A DNA stretch of 64,000 bases, from the NCBI GenBank assembly GCA_002104905.1, contig MCFE01000043.1, positions 62,001-126,000 on the forward strand, read 5' to 3'. Position numbers and translations under genes: made by a program. Below the pieces are notes generated by a model, which was not told the DNA's origin, ran no database searches, and was given only the letters and a program-made list of their open reading frames with translations. Numbering within the stretch: position 1 is the stretch's first letter; every line of letters starts with the position of its first letter. The stretch is from Basidiobolus meristosporus CBS 931.73. Its lineage: Eukaryota > Basidiobolomycota > Basidiobolomycetes > Basidiobolales > Basidiobolaceae. Of this stretch, positions 33,863 through 44,742 are shown one piece after another.

Positions 33863-34210
33863 TGCTGTAAGAGTCTTGGAGATAATCAGAGTGACTGGGA
33901 GGACAAGTGGATTATATAGTTTTCACTAAGTGATTTTTGAATGAAAAGTTATTATTTACAGTCTTGCTTAGTCTCAGCATAGCAAATACGTGTAATAGAC
34001 TTGGGAAGGTTCCAAAAACATGTGTGCCAAGTTTGTGACTGTTTGAACAGCATTGAGAGTTTTCATGCTCAGAGTGCATGATGTTTTGGTGAAAATCCTC
34101 CCAGTAAATCCCAAGCAGAAAGTTAGTGGGTAGTTTCTAGGATTTTTAGGTAATGATCTATGTAACTAAGTGAGGTGATTACTTAGATACAATTACAAAG
34201 GTTTTCTACA
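33863..34210 (-). repeat. Degraded copia-1 LTR
   Basis: 348 bp aligned with 815-1165. Both edges are recognisable (TGCTGTAAGAGTC; TTTTCTACA). Gag lies on its left and the element's 3' coding end and polypurine tract on its right, so it is shared by two tandem or recombined copies. Confidence 0.75.
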
Positions 34211-34286
34211 CCCCCACTCAGCTATATATGAACACTAGCAAGTCCTAATTTAACCTGAGATGTTCAAATTTGTGTCTAGCTAATGG

Positions 34287-34606
34287 TGTTATGATCTACA
34301 GATTGAATGTTTTAGTTAGGTTTCTTTTTAATCAAATCAATTAGTTTTATGTTTAGCCTATTGGTATATCAGTATTATCTATCAGATCAGCATTATTAAG
34401 TAAAATCCAATTGGGTGATGATGATGTAACCAAATGATTCTTCAGCCACAACCTACATTAGGAAATATAATGTGTCAGCAATTGATTGGGCAAAATGTAT
34501 ATAAGGAGCTACTGGAACCTCTATAATGATCAGTTCAAGCTTCAGTTGATACAACTCTAGCTAAACTCCCTATTCATCTATAACTCTTATATCCAAATTT
34601 GTAACA
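34287..34606 (+). repeat. Solo gypsy B LTR, internally shortened
   Basis: 320 bp, TGTTATGATCTACAG to ATTTGTAACA, about 48 bp shorter than the LTR at 61007. Flanking aatgg and actgt occupy equivalent positions in the host copia sequence and may be a decayed 5-bp duplication. Confidence 0.75.
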
Positions 34607-34788
34607 ACTGTTTGGTAGATATGTCTCCATTTATTTCATCTGTGGGACATTGATCTATGTGAACCAGGTTATTCTCTATAACTCCATGTACAAAATGATG
34701 TCTGATTTTATTTGCTCAGTTCCAGTATGAGCATCTGAATTCCTACCCTAACAAGGAATTTGATCAGTTGTGTTCAAAGATTAGCAGG

Positions 34789-35157
34789 TGTTATGATCTA
34801 CCACTTTAATATATATGTTAGATCAGTTGTTAATCATATCAATTAGTCTTATGCTTAGCTTATTGGTATATCAGTGATATCTATCAAATCAATAGTATTA
34901 GGCAGCAGATGAATCAAGACACCCTTATCAGACAAAAGTAGATACATTGAGTAAGATCAAATAGGGTGATGATGATGCAATCAAGTGAGTCATCAGCCAC
35001 AACCTACATAAGGAAATACAATTAGTCAGCAATTGATCTGGCCAAATGTATATAAGGAGCTGCTGGAACCTCAATAAAAATCAGTTCAAGTATGAGTGAA
35101 TAAAATATTAGCAAAACTCCCTATTTCTCTACAACTCTTATATCAATACTTGTAATA
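34789..35157 (+). repeat. Solo gypsy B LTR
   Basis: 369 bp, TGTTATGATCTACC to ACTTGTAATA, same orientation as the preceding copy. No clear target duplication is visible. Confidence 0.75.
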
Positions 35158-35220
35158 TAGGTAGCAATCTAGGTGACCAAGCTAGGTAAACATTCAGGAA
35201 AATCACAAATTTTTTACAAC

Positions 35221-35629
35221 AAATATAACAATAGCAGAGAAATAAGGCACTTGGCTAGTATAACATTGACATTGTGGTGGTGTCAAGGCACTCCTGGGGG
35301 AAGCTACACAACTCAAGGTGTGTGAGGTGTCTGATGGGTGCAATCTATAAACTCAATAATCAGACAAAGCATGCTGAGCAATCAGTATTGTCAGTATTTA
35401 ATGCAAAGTGTTTTCTGAAAAGTGGAGTCTACCTAACAGGCTGTGAGAGGTCTGGTAAACCATGATCTCAAAGCTAGCATCCTATGGGCCCGCCAGGTAC
35501 CAGAGGCCATAAAGTGTGCTCTTGACCTATATCATGAGCATAATCCTTAATTCAGATCAGTTATCAGATGCTGGACAGCTTTGGTAAGCTAACAGAATAT
35601 CTTGGATAGTAGCAACTATTAATGGTAGA
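35221..35629. other. Unassigned; possible LTR edge of a gypsy A relative
   Basis: From 35273 the sequence tgtggtggtgtcaagg, followed by aaggtgtgtgaggtg and gggtgcaat, resembles the first 90 bases of the gypsy A LTR with many differences. The rest is unassigned and holds no supported gene. Confidence 0.3.
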
Positions 35630-36717
35630 ATCCCATCTACTTACAGCTCCTTTTGCATACTTGATCAGTATTTCTTTAATATTTGATTACACTGCTTAGT
35701 GACTCCAGGCTTCCTATATTTTGCCATAAAGTTAGCTCCTCTATAAGAAAAGGTTTCTATAGGGCATCCAGATTCCCCAGGATCTCAGGATAGATGAAAC
35801 TTGCAACTTATTTATGACTGGCTACTGGCACAGCTCTCACTACTGGTCATCTGATGGCACAATCAATTGCAACAAGATTCCACTATTTGTATTTCTTGGT
35901 AATTGGCAGTCTTGCAATCAACTCAATTCATCTCTCAAATAGTCTTAGAGGCTCTAAGGGAAGGAGTTCAGCAATTTTGAAGTGATTGACCATGATCACA
36001 AGTGAGGCATGATCAGGCCTCAGAGTGCACTTGACTCCTTCAATATAGTATCTCCATGTCTTTGAGCAGAGTGTTATGTGGAGCATTGCTTTCTCATGCA
36101 TTGGATAGTTCTGGTCTGCTGAGTTCACTTACCTTGACTCAAAAGCCACTGTAGTTCCTTTGCCTTATGCTCTTGGGTCAATACTCCACCAATTGCATAA
36201 TATAAAATGTTTGTGCAGAGAGTAAACTCCTTTCTGAGGTCTGGTATTCTTAAGCTTGGTATCTTGGCAAGTCATTCTTGGGCATCTGAAAGGCCATTTT
36301 TAATGGACTCATTTTGTATGGTGCCTTGCTCACTGGGGGGCTATCTCCTGTGTCAGTGCCATGATCTACACTACTTACCAGTGGCAGGCTTACATGTTCT
36401 TCTATAGACATATACAAATATTGCTTCAGAAGATTTGGGACTCTTGGGGGAACTGGAGTAGAGGAATCATCCTGTGATACCACCATGAGAAACATCAAGG
36501 TACCATTTCTTAGTGCTCTACAGAGCTGTGTCTTGCTAAGTGCACTTGTGTCCAATACACTGGAATTGACTAAGTTGAAATCTAGTGTGACAGGTTGAAG
36601 TGTGTAGGACTGATTGCCTTTTTGGAGCCAAGTTGAATGAATCCTCCAATTGATTGATGTACAATGCTTGAATAGCCATGTTTTTCCAAGTGCCAGCTCA
36701 AACTTGCAGTTTCCAAA
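35630..36717 (-). pseudogene. Gypsy B relic (integrase, RNase H and protease-RT linker pieces)
   Basis: Minus-strand pieces of the gypsy B polyprotein in the correct order but with large deletions. The protease end, linker and RT start are at 36717-36250. RNase H is at about 36200-36010 (compare [14 protein letters not shown] in B1). The integrase core lies at 35945-35630. Importantly, 36555-36250 keeps the protease-to-RT linker in one open frame (CRALRNGTLMFLMV), unlike B1 and B2. It is truncated at 36718 by the B1 LTR. Confidence 0.7.
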
Positions 36718-37087
36718 TGTTACAAGTATTGGTATAAGAGTTATAGAGGAATAGGGAGTTTAGCTAGTATGGTATTCACTAAAGCTTGTACTGGTTTTCA
36801 TTGAGGTTCCAGCAGCTCCTTATGTACATTTTGCAGGATCAATTGCTGACCAATTGTATTTCCTAATGTAGGCTGTGGCTGATGACTCATTTGATTGCAT
36901 TATCATCACCCAATAAGATCCTACTTAATATATCCATTTCTGTATGATAAGGATCTGCTGATCCATTTTGCTGATTAATGCCACTGATTTGATAGATAAT
37001 ACTGATATACTGATAAGCTAAACATGTAACTAACTGATTTGACTAAAAACTGATCAAACTTAAACATTCAAGCGGTAGATCATAACA
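36718..37087 (-). repeat. Gypsy B1 3' LTR
   Basis: 370 bp. On the minus strand it is preceded by a polypurine tract reading agtaggggagaa. Confidence 0.88.
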
Positions 37088-37556
37088 TTCTCCCCTACTA
37101 AAGCTGAGAGGGTTCTCCAGAATCACTTTTCTTGTGATACCAGTATTTTGATGGTTCAAATTATCAGCAAGTCTTACAAGCTTGAGTTAGTCCCTATGCA
37201 CTAAGTCTTCTTGGATATTGCCTTGTTTGTCCACTAGTTGATAAGTTGCAAATGGACATTCTCTGATGATCTTGAATGGTCCTGTCCATTGTGGCTCAGA
37301 CTTCTTCCAAGTGATGTTTCTTAACAATACAAAGTTCCCAACTGTCAATGCTTCTGGTGCTCTAGTCTTATCAAAATCTCTGCTTCATCTTTTCTGCACC
37401 TTGAGATACTTTGGTCTGTACCTCTTGATGTCTCTATTCCAGCTGCTGGTGTCTACTTGGCTGACTGAGTTCATCTTCTAAGGTGTCTGTAAGCTTTGGT
37501 TGTGTGAGATCTCCTAGAGTCCTTGGTTCACACCCATACACTAAGTAAATTGGCAG
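37088..37556 (-). pseudogene. Gypsy B1 integrase C-terminal region
   Basis: Sequence between the integrase core and the 3' LTR. The minus strand retains coding homology such as the region opposite ggtcctgtccattgtggc (37274-37293), which matches the W-x-G-P module near the end of gypsy integrases. The frame is broken and no long ORF survives. Confidence 0.45.
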
Positions 37557-38009
37557 CTACTGGGTGGTGTTGTGTACTCTGACTCTGCATGCAAAGAGTG
37601 CTTGGTCTATATACTCATCCCATCTACTGACAACTCTATTTGCAAATTTGGTCAGCATTTTTCCAAATAATCCATTAAACTGTTCAGTGACTCCATTAGT
37701 TCTGGGGTGATATGCCAAGGTTTTCAAGTGTCTGATCTGCTGCATTTCCAGGTAAGCTTCCAATGTCTTTGCCGTAAAGTTTGCACCTCTATGGGAAAGA
37801 ATCTCTACAGGGCTTCCAAACTTCATAAGGAACTCATGGTTGAAGAAACTTGCAACTTCTTGTTCACTGGTTATAGGTACAGCTTCAGCAACTAGCCATT
37901 TGGTGGCATGGTCAATTGCTACTAGGAGCCAATGGTTGCATTTCCTCATAGTTGGTAGTCTTCCAATAAGGTCAATTCCCCATCTTTCTAATTGTCTTAC
38001 TGGCTCCAA
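37557..38009 (-). pseudogene. Gypsy B1 integrase core
   Basis: 150 open codons of the rve core. The first Asp is present in RWGIDLIGR. The second is lost: the expected D in the (S)DRGANF box is H (LSHRGANF). The Glu is present (NGVTEQFNG). A frameshift separates it from the zinc-finger part in the next ORF upstream. It cannot catalyse strand transfer as it stands. Confidence 0.85.
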
Positions 38010-39682
38010 GGGAAAGAGCTCAGCAATTCTTTGTGGCAGCCTTGATTGATTTGGCAGTTTGGGCAGGTTTTCACTAGCTTCTCAATATCTTGTTTCATTC
38101 TGAGCCACCATGCTCTGGCTTTCACAAGGCTATAGGTTCCTTCAATTCCAAGATGTCCATATCCATTGTGTAGCTTATGTATTAAATCCAGGCAGGCAAC
38201 ATATGGACAATAGGCAATAGGGCTTCCATCAACAATTTGGTAGAGTGTTTCATCCTGTACAACAAATTTGCTGGCTTCTTCCCGGATTATCTTCTTTATC
38301 TCTTCATCCACCTCATTAGGAATGGCTTGGTACTCCAAGTACTTTGGTAATAGGCTAGGCCAATCTGATTCATGCACCAGGTTGAGTTGTGCAACTTGAT
38401 CTAATCTTGATAAGGCATCAGCAACCATGTTGTTTTTTCCAGGGCAGTAGACAATCTCCAGGTCAAGTTGCTCAATGTATTCACTCAATCTTGTCATTCT
38501 TCTAGAGAGTACCTTCTGAGTAAATATATACTTGAGAGAGGCATGATCAGTCTTCACAGTGCATTTGACTCCTTCAATATAGCATCTCCATGTCTTCAAA
38601 CAGTGTATTATAGCAAGCATCTCCTTCTCCTGGACTGGATAGTTTTGTTCTGCTGAGTTCAGTTTCTTGGATTCAAAGGCAACAGGGTAGTCCTTTCCCT
38701 TGTGTTCTTGGCTCAGCACTCCACCTATTGCATAATCTGAAGCATCTGTGCACAGAGTGAACTCTTTTCTCAATTCTGGTATTCTTAAGCTTGGCAGCTT
38801 GGCAAGTTCATTCTTGAGCGTCTGGAAGGCAGTCTCACAAGCTATGTCCCACTTGTAGGCATTGTCTTTCTTGAGGATTTCAGTTAAAGGGCTGCAATAC
38901 TTGCAAAAGACTTGACAAATCTCCGATAATAGGAAAACCATTCCAAGGAAGGACCTGAGTTCTGATATGTTATGGGGCTGCTTCAAATTCTTGATAACTT
39001 CAACCTTGTTAGGGTCTAAGGTCACTCCTGTGCTAGTCACTATGTGTCCCAGGTATTCAGTGTGCTCCTTGAAGAATTCACACTTGGCTAGCTTGCCATA
39101 TAGCTTGTTCTCTCTTAGTTTCTCCAAGACCTTTTCAATGTCCACTACATGATCCTCTTCTGTCTTGCTGTATATCAATATGTCATCCAGGTAGATTATC
39201 ACAAACTTGTCTAAGTACTCCTGAAAGACAGTCTGCATCAGCATCATGAATGTTGCAGGGGCATTAGTGAGGCCAAAACTCATCACTAAGTACTTGTAAT
39301 GTCCATATCTGGTCCTAAATGCTGTCTTACAAATATCTTCTGGTTTCACCCTAATTTGGTTGTATCCTGATATGAGGTCAATCTTGCTGAAAATAGTGGC
39401 TCCATTAAGTTGGTCCAAAAGCTCATCAATCCAAGTTATGGGGTACTTATTCTTGACAGTAACTGAGTTCAGGGCTCTGTAGTCAACACACATCCTAAGT
39501 GTTCCATCCTTCTTTTTCACAAAAAGCACTGGTGCTCCCCAGGGTGACTTGTGGGGCCTGATGTATCCTTGCTCCAATAGCTGATCAATTTGTCTCTTCA
39601 TTTCCTCCAATTCCAATGGACTCATTCTGTAAGGTGTCTTGCTCACTGGAGGGCTATCTCCTGTGTCAATGGCATGATCCAC
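37997..39682 (-). pseudogene. Gypsy B1 reverse transcriptase, RNase H and integrase finger
   Basis: 561 open codons. RT has YLDD at 39182-39193. RNase H begins at [20 protein letters not shown] and the integrase HHCC finger (H, H, CPNC) follow. A pair of compensating frameshifts scrambles about 15 residues just after SFLGMV (compare gypsy B2 near 63720). Another shift near 38.0 kb detaches the integrase core. Confidence 0.88.
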
Positions 39683-39738
39683 GTCACTGACTGGTGGTAG
39701 GCTTACAAGCTCATCTCAAAACATGTCTGAATATTTCT

Positions 39739-40510
39739 TCAAGAGAGTCTGGACCTGCTGGGGTGTTGGGGTAGAGTGATCCTCCTGTAATACCGCCATG
39801 AGGAACATCTTGGTACCTTTTCAAAGTGTTCTACAGAACTGGGTCTTGCTAAGTTCACTTGTCTCACACACACTGGAATTGACCAAGTTGAAATCCAGCC
39901 TGGCAGGTAATAGCTCATAGTTCTTGTTGTCTTTTTGGATCTGAGTAGCATGGGTTCTCCAGTTGATTGATGGATTACAACAAAATAGCCAGGTTTTTCC
40001 AAGTACAAGGTTAAACTTGCAGTTCCCAAATATAGAAGCCTGTAGGTCTTCTTCATAGTCATTGATCTTCATTCTTACTGGCTTGGTAATACAGTTGATT
40101 ATGTGAGAGTTCCCATCAGCTGTGGAGACTGTACTTGATTTGGTAGGTTCCAAGTGTATTCCAGCTTTCAAAGCAAATTGCTCTGACATGTACTTATGCA
40201 ATGCTCCTGAGTAGATCATGATCTTGGCAGGTACTCCATTGATTACTCCATTCAAGTATAATAGCTTTCCTGAGTTTGAGGTTATCTGGGATAGGTATTC
40301 TTCTGTCATGTGGAAGGTGAGTTCTGAGTCTTCTTCAAGCTCATCTTCCGCATTACTGTGCTCATGGGACTCAATATGGTGAAGGTTCTTGTTGGCTGGT
40401 GTCCAATTCTTCTCTGAGGGCAGTACTTTGCTATATGTCCTTGCTGGTGGCAATTGAAGCAAAGTCCTTTCTCTGACATTCTTCTGAGGTAGGACTCTTC
40501 TACATAGCAT
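39739..40510 (-). pseudogene. Gypsy B1 protease and linker
   Basis: The protease active site reads YSGAL where B2 has DSGAS, so the catalytic Asp is gone. Upstream, the zinc knuckle region is frameshifted. The frame ends at a TGA that replaces AGA in the linker to RT (compare the open linker at 36555-36250). Confidence 0.82.
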
Positions 40511-41253
40511 CTATTTCCATTGGCACTGCTTCTGACTGTCTTTTTTCATAGTAATTGTAGCCTTTCTGATTAGTCACTGTAGGCTTCCCAACTCCAAACA
40601 TAGCTGAGTCATGGTCAATGGCAATCTTGATGGCTTCTTCAATAGTCTGAGGTCTTTGGTAATCCACTTCCTTGCAAGTCCTTTCTTTCAACCCATCAAT
40701 AAAGTATTCAACTTGATCCAAGGGGCCCATTCTTTCAATTTGTTGAAGTAGACATCTGTACTCATAGATGTATTCTTGCACCATTCCTTTCTGTCTGAGT
40801 GTCTTTAGCTTCCTTCTTAGTAGTGTCTGCTGGTGTGGAAATTCAAAAGCATTCTGAATTTCCAACACAAACTCATCCCAGGTAGAGATTGTAGAGCATA
40901 CCATCATAGTGGCTGACCTGATCTTATTGTGGTACCACTGTAAAGCTGCATCTGCCAGGTAAGAAGCTGCATAATGCAACTTGCTTTCTGGAGCAATTCC
41001 TTTAGCTTTAAAAGCTTCTTCAATCCGAAAGAGCCAAGTTCCCAGGTTTTCATTGACTCTGCAATGGTACCGGTTGACCTTCAAACTTAAGTTGCTCTTG
41101 ACAGGGCTTTGCTGGCTCCAAGCCATGGTAGTCATTCCTTGTTGCTGTTGGCTGAGAATATGGAGTAACTGTTGCTCTTGGGCCAGGATTTGCTGCATGG
41201 CATTCTTCCATTGTTGATTGTCCTACATCTTGAGGGTGGTTTCTTCTTTCTTT
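40500..41253 (-). pseudogene. Gypsy B1 Gag
   Basis: Capsid-type Gag closely similar to B2 61433-62158, with 232 open codons from an internal Met at 41198. The expected start at about 41253 is ATG followed at once by TAG, where B2 has TTG. The ORF stops just before the zinc knuckle. The Gln-rich N-terminus is shared with B2. Confidence 0.82.
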
Positions 41254-41286
41254 GGGAGGGTGGTTTCTGGTTATTGCTGCTACAAA

Positions 41287-41654
41287 TGTTACAAGTCTTG
41301 GTATAAGAGTTGTAGAGGAGTAGGGAGTTTAGCTAGTATTGTATTCACTAAAACTTGAACTGATTTTTATTGAGGTTCCAACATCTCCTTATATACATTT
41401 TGCCAGATCAATTGCTGACTAATTGTATTTCCTAATGTAGGTTGTGCCTGATGACTCATTTGATTGCATCATCATTGCCCAATTAGATCTTAATTAATAT
41501 ATCTATTTCTGTCTGATAAGGATCTGTTGATTCATTTGCTGACTAATGCCACTGATTTCATAGATAATACTGATATACCAATAACCTAAACATATACTAA
41601 TTGATTTGACTAAAAACTGATCTAACTTAAACATTCAAGCAGCAGATCATAACA
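41287..41654 (-). repeat. Gypsy B1 5' LTR
   Basis: 368 bp. Downstream on the minus strand lies ttTGTAGCAGCAATAACC, a one-base-decayed form of the B2 primer-binding site TGGTAGCAGC. Confidence 0.88.
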
Positions 41655-42662
41655 TTAAAGCCCACAGAGGGACTCTGTACCACTGAAGCAGGGCCTATGG
41701 CTGCTTATCAAGTTACCAAGGGGGAAACAGGCTGATATATTCAATTACCAACTCTGGATACCATTGAACTGAACTAATTAATGCTTGTGAGAACAACTAA
41801 GGTTGTTTTTCACCAGCCAGGAATCACATTAATTGTGCTAAAAGTGTGCATATAAGACTATAGTGCTACTCTGACAAGGAAGCTCTGAGGAGTACTGTTG
41901 TAGAGTAACTACCTGAATATTGGGCATAATGGCTGCACATACATCACAAATACAACAAGTAGTATAAAGGTTGAGAAGATTAATGAGAACTCAAGATGAA
42001 GAGCTTCTGAGCCAAGGTGGTGAGGTAGTACTGGAATTAATATGCCTGAGAAGAAATAGCAATACTAACTGATCATCTGTTTATTATTATATTGAGTGTA
42101 TATTTGTATCAATATTAAGGTAATAAATCCGTAACACTTTGCTAGCAGTGCTTTGTAATAACTAAGAGTGCATTTCAACAAGTCCATTGGTGGCTCCTAT
42201 TTAGTTTAATAATCTGCTGTTGGTCTGGAATGGGAGGCATTATATGTATGCACACATAAAACAAGTAGCAAAGATATTGCTGCTAATGAGTGCTGCACTT
42301 ACTGAAATTTGTGTTGAACTGCTTAGCAAGCTTTGATCAATAAAATGGTGCCAAAGAGTTCAGTTTTCAAAATAGACAGGTTCACATGTCTCCACTTACC
42401 AAGTAGAAAGTGTTTGCAAATGGTTATGCTAAGCTACAATTCCTGCTTATAGCTTGCAATATATCCATTCAGTTGCATCACATGTTGGCTTCATAAAAGC
42501 TCTAGAGTCATCACTCCAACAAAAGAGAACTGCAGTTGTAATAATACCCAAACAACTTTGATGGAAAACCTTTAAAGCATCAATTTATTTTGGGCGTAGT
42601 TTGTAAAGTGGGACCCTTGTAATAACTATGCATACATGTGCTTCAACAATTATGTTTGTATT
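41655..42662. other. Unassigned AT-rich sequence
   Basis: About 1 kb with no supported ORF on either strand and no match that I can see to other repeats in the window. It is the longest stretch without an assigned element. Confidence 0.4.
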
Positions 42663-42806
42663 GCTACTTGAAAATATTAGACTGTTTGGTATGATTTGGC
42701 CACAGAATATTTACTTGATGAATGCAAAGTAGTAGTGTTCACTGCAGTCCTTGTTTACAGCTCTGATGTTGCCTCTATTTTCAGATCTATGATCCTTTGA
42801 TGGTAA
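42663..42806 (+). repeat. Copia-2 LTR fragment
   Basis: Starts ttgaaaatattagactgttt and runs to atctatgatcc. It aligns with the first 140 bp of the copia-2 LTR and is followed directly by a fuller LTR at 42807. It is a decayed extra copy. Confidence 0.55.
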
Positions 42807-43174
42807 AGTAGAAATATTGGACTATTAGGTGTCATTCTACAGCTAAAAATTAACTTAACAATTGTGAACTAGTCTTGGTCACTGTGGGACTAACTTACAG
42901 CTCCAACTTTGCCACTTTCTTCAGATCTATGATATTATGATTATTCCCTTATAGTCAGGATCAAATTAGCACCATTAATAAACATTTTGTACTATCCCTG
43001 AAACTGTTTCATAATGCTCCTGAATATTGAGAAGCCCTCCTTACTTAGTGTTACAGCTGTATCACTTCTGCAAAGGTATAAATACTGAGCTTTTTATTAG
43101 TATACAACAGTTCAGTTATTATCACTATTTCTCAATATGTTCCTTATATCCAAGTCACTTCTTAAATTGCAACA
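42807..43174 (+). repeat. Copia-2c 5' LTR
   Basis: About 368 bp, start partly decayed (gtagaaatattgg), ending CTTAAATTGCAACA. It is followed by GGTTATGAGCC, as in copia-2a. Confidence 0.75.
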
Positions 43175-43201
43175 GGTTATGAGCCATAATTGCATTAATC
43201 T

Positions 43202-43915
43202 ATGCTAAAGATGACTACTACCAGCAAACAGAACAACACAAACATCTTCCCTGTAAAGGAGAGGTTTGATGGGAAGAACTACAAACTTTGGAGAATTGAG
43301 ATGCATATCCACCTTGAGGAAAGGAAGCTTTGGAATGTAGTAACAGGAAAAGAAGTTGAGCCCAAAGGAACAGCAGAAGAAGTGGGGAAGTTTCAAGACA
43401 TGGAGAGAAAGGCCTTTAATGCCATATGCATCAATGTGCAAGATTCCTTCATTGGACAAATGCATGCCTCAAATACTGCTAAAGCAGCATGGAAATATTT
43501 AGAGAAAATCTTTAGAACAAAATCAGTATCAAGTAAGCTGTATTTGAAACAAAAGTTCTTCAACATGAGGAAGAAGCCAGATGATGACATGCTAAAACTC
43601 ACTACTAGAATGGAGACACTTGCAGAAGAACTTTACAGTATAAATGCTGGTGTAGATGGTGATGGAAAGATACTCTATTTGCTTTGCATCCTACCAGACA
43701 CGTATGAGCCACTCATACTTTCTTTTGAGAGCAGAGAAGACAATTTGACTCTTGACTATGTCAAAGGAAGACTTCTCCATGAAGAACTCAGAGGTTATGA
43801 TCAAGCAGAGAAAATCAAAGATAATGTTTTATTCAGTTCAGAAAGGCACTCAGAAAAGAATGGAAAGCAACAGGACCAAAGAAAACCTGGTTGCTTAACT
43901 ACTGTAAAAAGCTAG
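43202..43915 (+). pseudogene. Copia-2c Gag, N-terminal 237 codons
   Basis: Copia Gag of the UBN2/Retrotran_gag_2 type (FDGKNYKLWRIEM near residue 23). It is about 90% like copia-2a Gag by eye. The frame is lost just before the zinc knuckle (PGCLTTVKS), and copia-2b is inserted 17 bases later. It packages element RNA in active relatives; here it is truncated. Confidence 0.85.
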
Positions 43916-43932
43916 GACACTGGGAAAGAGAA

Positions 43933-44301
43933 TGTTGCAATTTAAGAAGTGATTAGGATATAAGGAACCTATCAAGAAACAGTGATAATTGTTCAACTGT
44001 TGTTTATTAATAATGAAGCTCAGTATTTATACTGTTGTAGAAGTAATGCAGCTGTCACACTAAGTCAGGAGGGTTTCTCAATATTCAGGAGCATTCCGTA
44101 ACAGTTTCAAGGTTAGTACATAATAGTTAGTATTAGTGCTAATTTGATCATAATTATAGGGATATAATAATAAGATCATAGATCTGAAGAAAGTGGCAAA
44201 GTTAGAGCTGTAAATCAGTCTCACAGTGAATAAGACTAGTCCAGAATTGTTAGGTAAATTTTTAGCTGCGGAATGATAAAAAATAGCTTAATATTTTGAC
44301 A
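43933..44301 (-). repeat. Copia-2b 3' LTR
   Basis: 369 bp, TGTTGCAATTTAAG to TATTTTGACA. The polypurine tract follows on its right (cactccccctcaac, the inverse of gttgagggggagtg). Confidence 0.82.
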
Positions 44302-44337
44302 CTCCCCCTCAACTAAATAATTTCTTAATCCTTATTC

Positions 44338-44706
44338 TGTTGAAATATTGGACTATTTGGTATCATTCAGCAGCTAAAAATTTACTTAACAATTCTAGGC
44401 TAGTCTTAGTCACTGTAGGACTCATTTACTGCCTTAACTTTGCCACTTTCTCCAGATATATGATCTTATGATTATTCCCCTATAGTCAGGATCAAATTAG
44501 CACTATTACCAAACATTATGTACTAACCCTGAAACTGTTACAGAATGCTCCTGAATATTGAGAAACCCTCCCTACTTAGTGTTGCAGCTGTATTACTTCT
44601 ACAAAGGTATAAATACTGAGCTTCTTTGTGAATAAACAACAGTTCAACTATTATCACTATTTCTTGATAAGTTCCTTATATCCAAATCACTTCTTAAATT
44701 GCAACA
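44338..44706 (+). repeat. Copia-2a 5' LTR
   Basis: TGTTGAAATATTGG to AAATTGCAACA. It is followed by GGTTATGAGCCC, which is shared by all copia elements here and is the probable primer-binding region. Confidence 0.92.
44608..44615 (+). promoter_or_regulatory. Probable TATA box in copia-2a 5' LTR
   Basis: TATAAATA, about 100 bases from the LTR end. It is conserved in the other copia-2 LTRs and in copia-1 LTRs. Sequence match only. Confidence 0.45.
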
Positions 44707-44742
44707 GGTTATGAGCCCCGATTGCCTTAATCTATTCTAAAG

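Larger units (their letters stand above)
34211..35220 (-). pseudogene. Copia-1 3' end relic with LTR piece, interrupted by two gypsy B LTRs
   Basis: 34211-34286 and 34607-34788 carry the inverted end of the copia-1 polyprotein (compare 1166-1430). 35158-35220 is a piece of the copia-1 LTR ending TTTTTTACAACA. Two gypsy B LTRs (34287-34606 and 34789-35157) lie inside it. No frame survives. Confidence 0.65.
36718..41654 (-). mobile_element. Gypsy B1 LTR retrotransposon, complete but mutated
   Basis: LTRs at 36718-37087 (3') and 41287-41654 (5'), 370 and 368 bp. The interior carries gag, protease, RT, RNase H and integrase on the minus strand. Flanking bases (ccaaa left, ttaaa right) do not form a clear duplication. 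The left flank is another gypsy B copy but the right flank is not, so one side has been rearranged. Several catalytic lesions (see its genes) make it non-autonomous. Confidence 0.9.

Noticed and set aside
35273-35470. A full gypsy A-related LTR at 35.27 kb
   Set aside because: Only about the first 90 bases resemble the LTR and the remainder does not align by eye, so it is recorded only as a possible edge.
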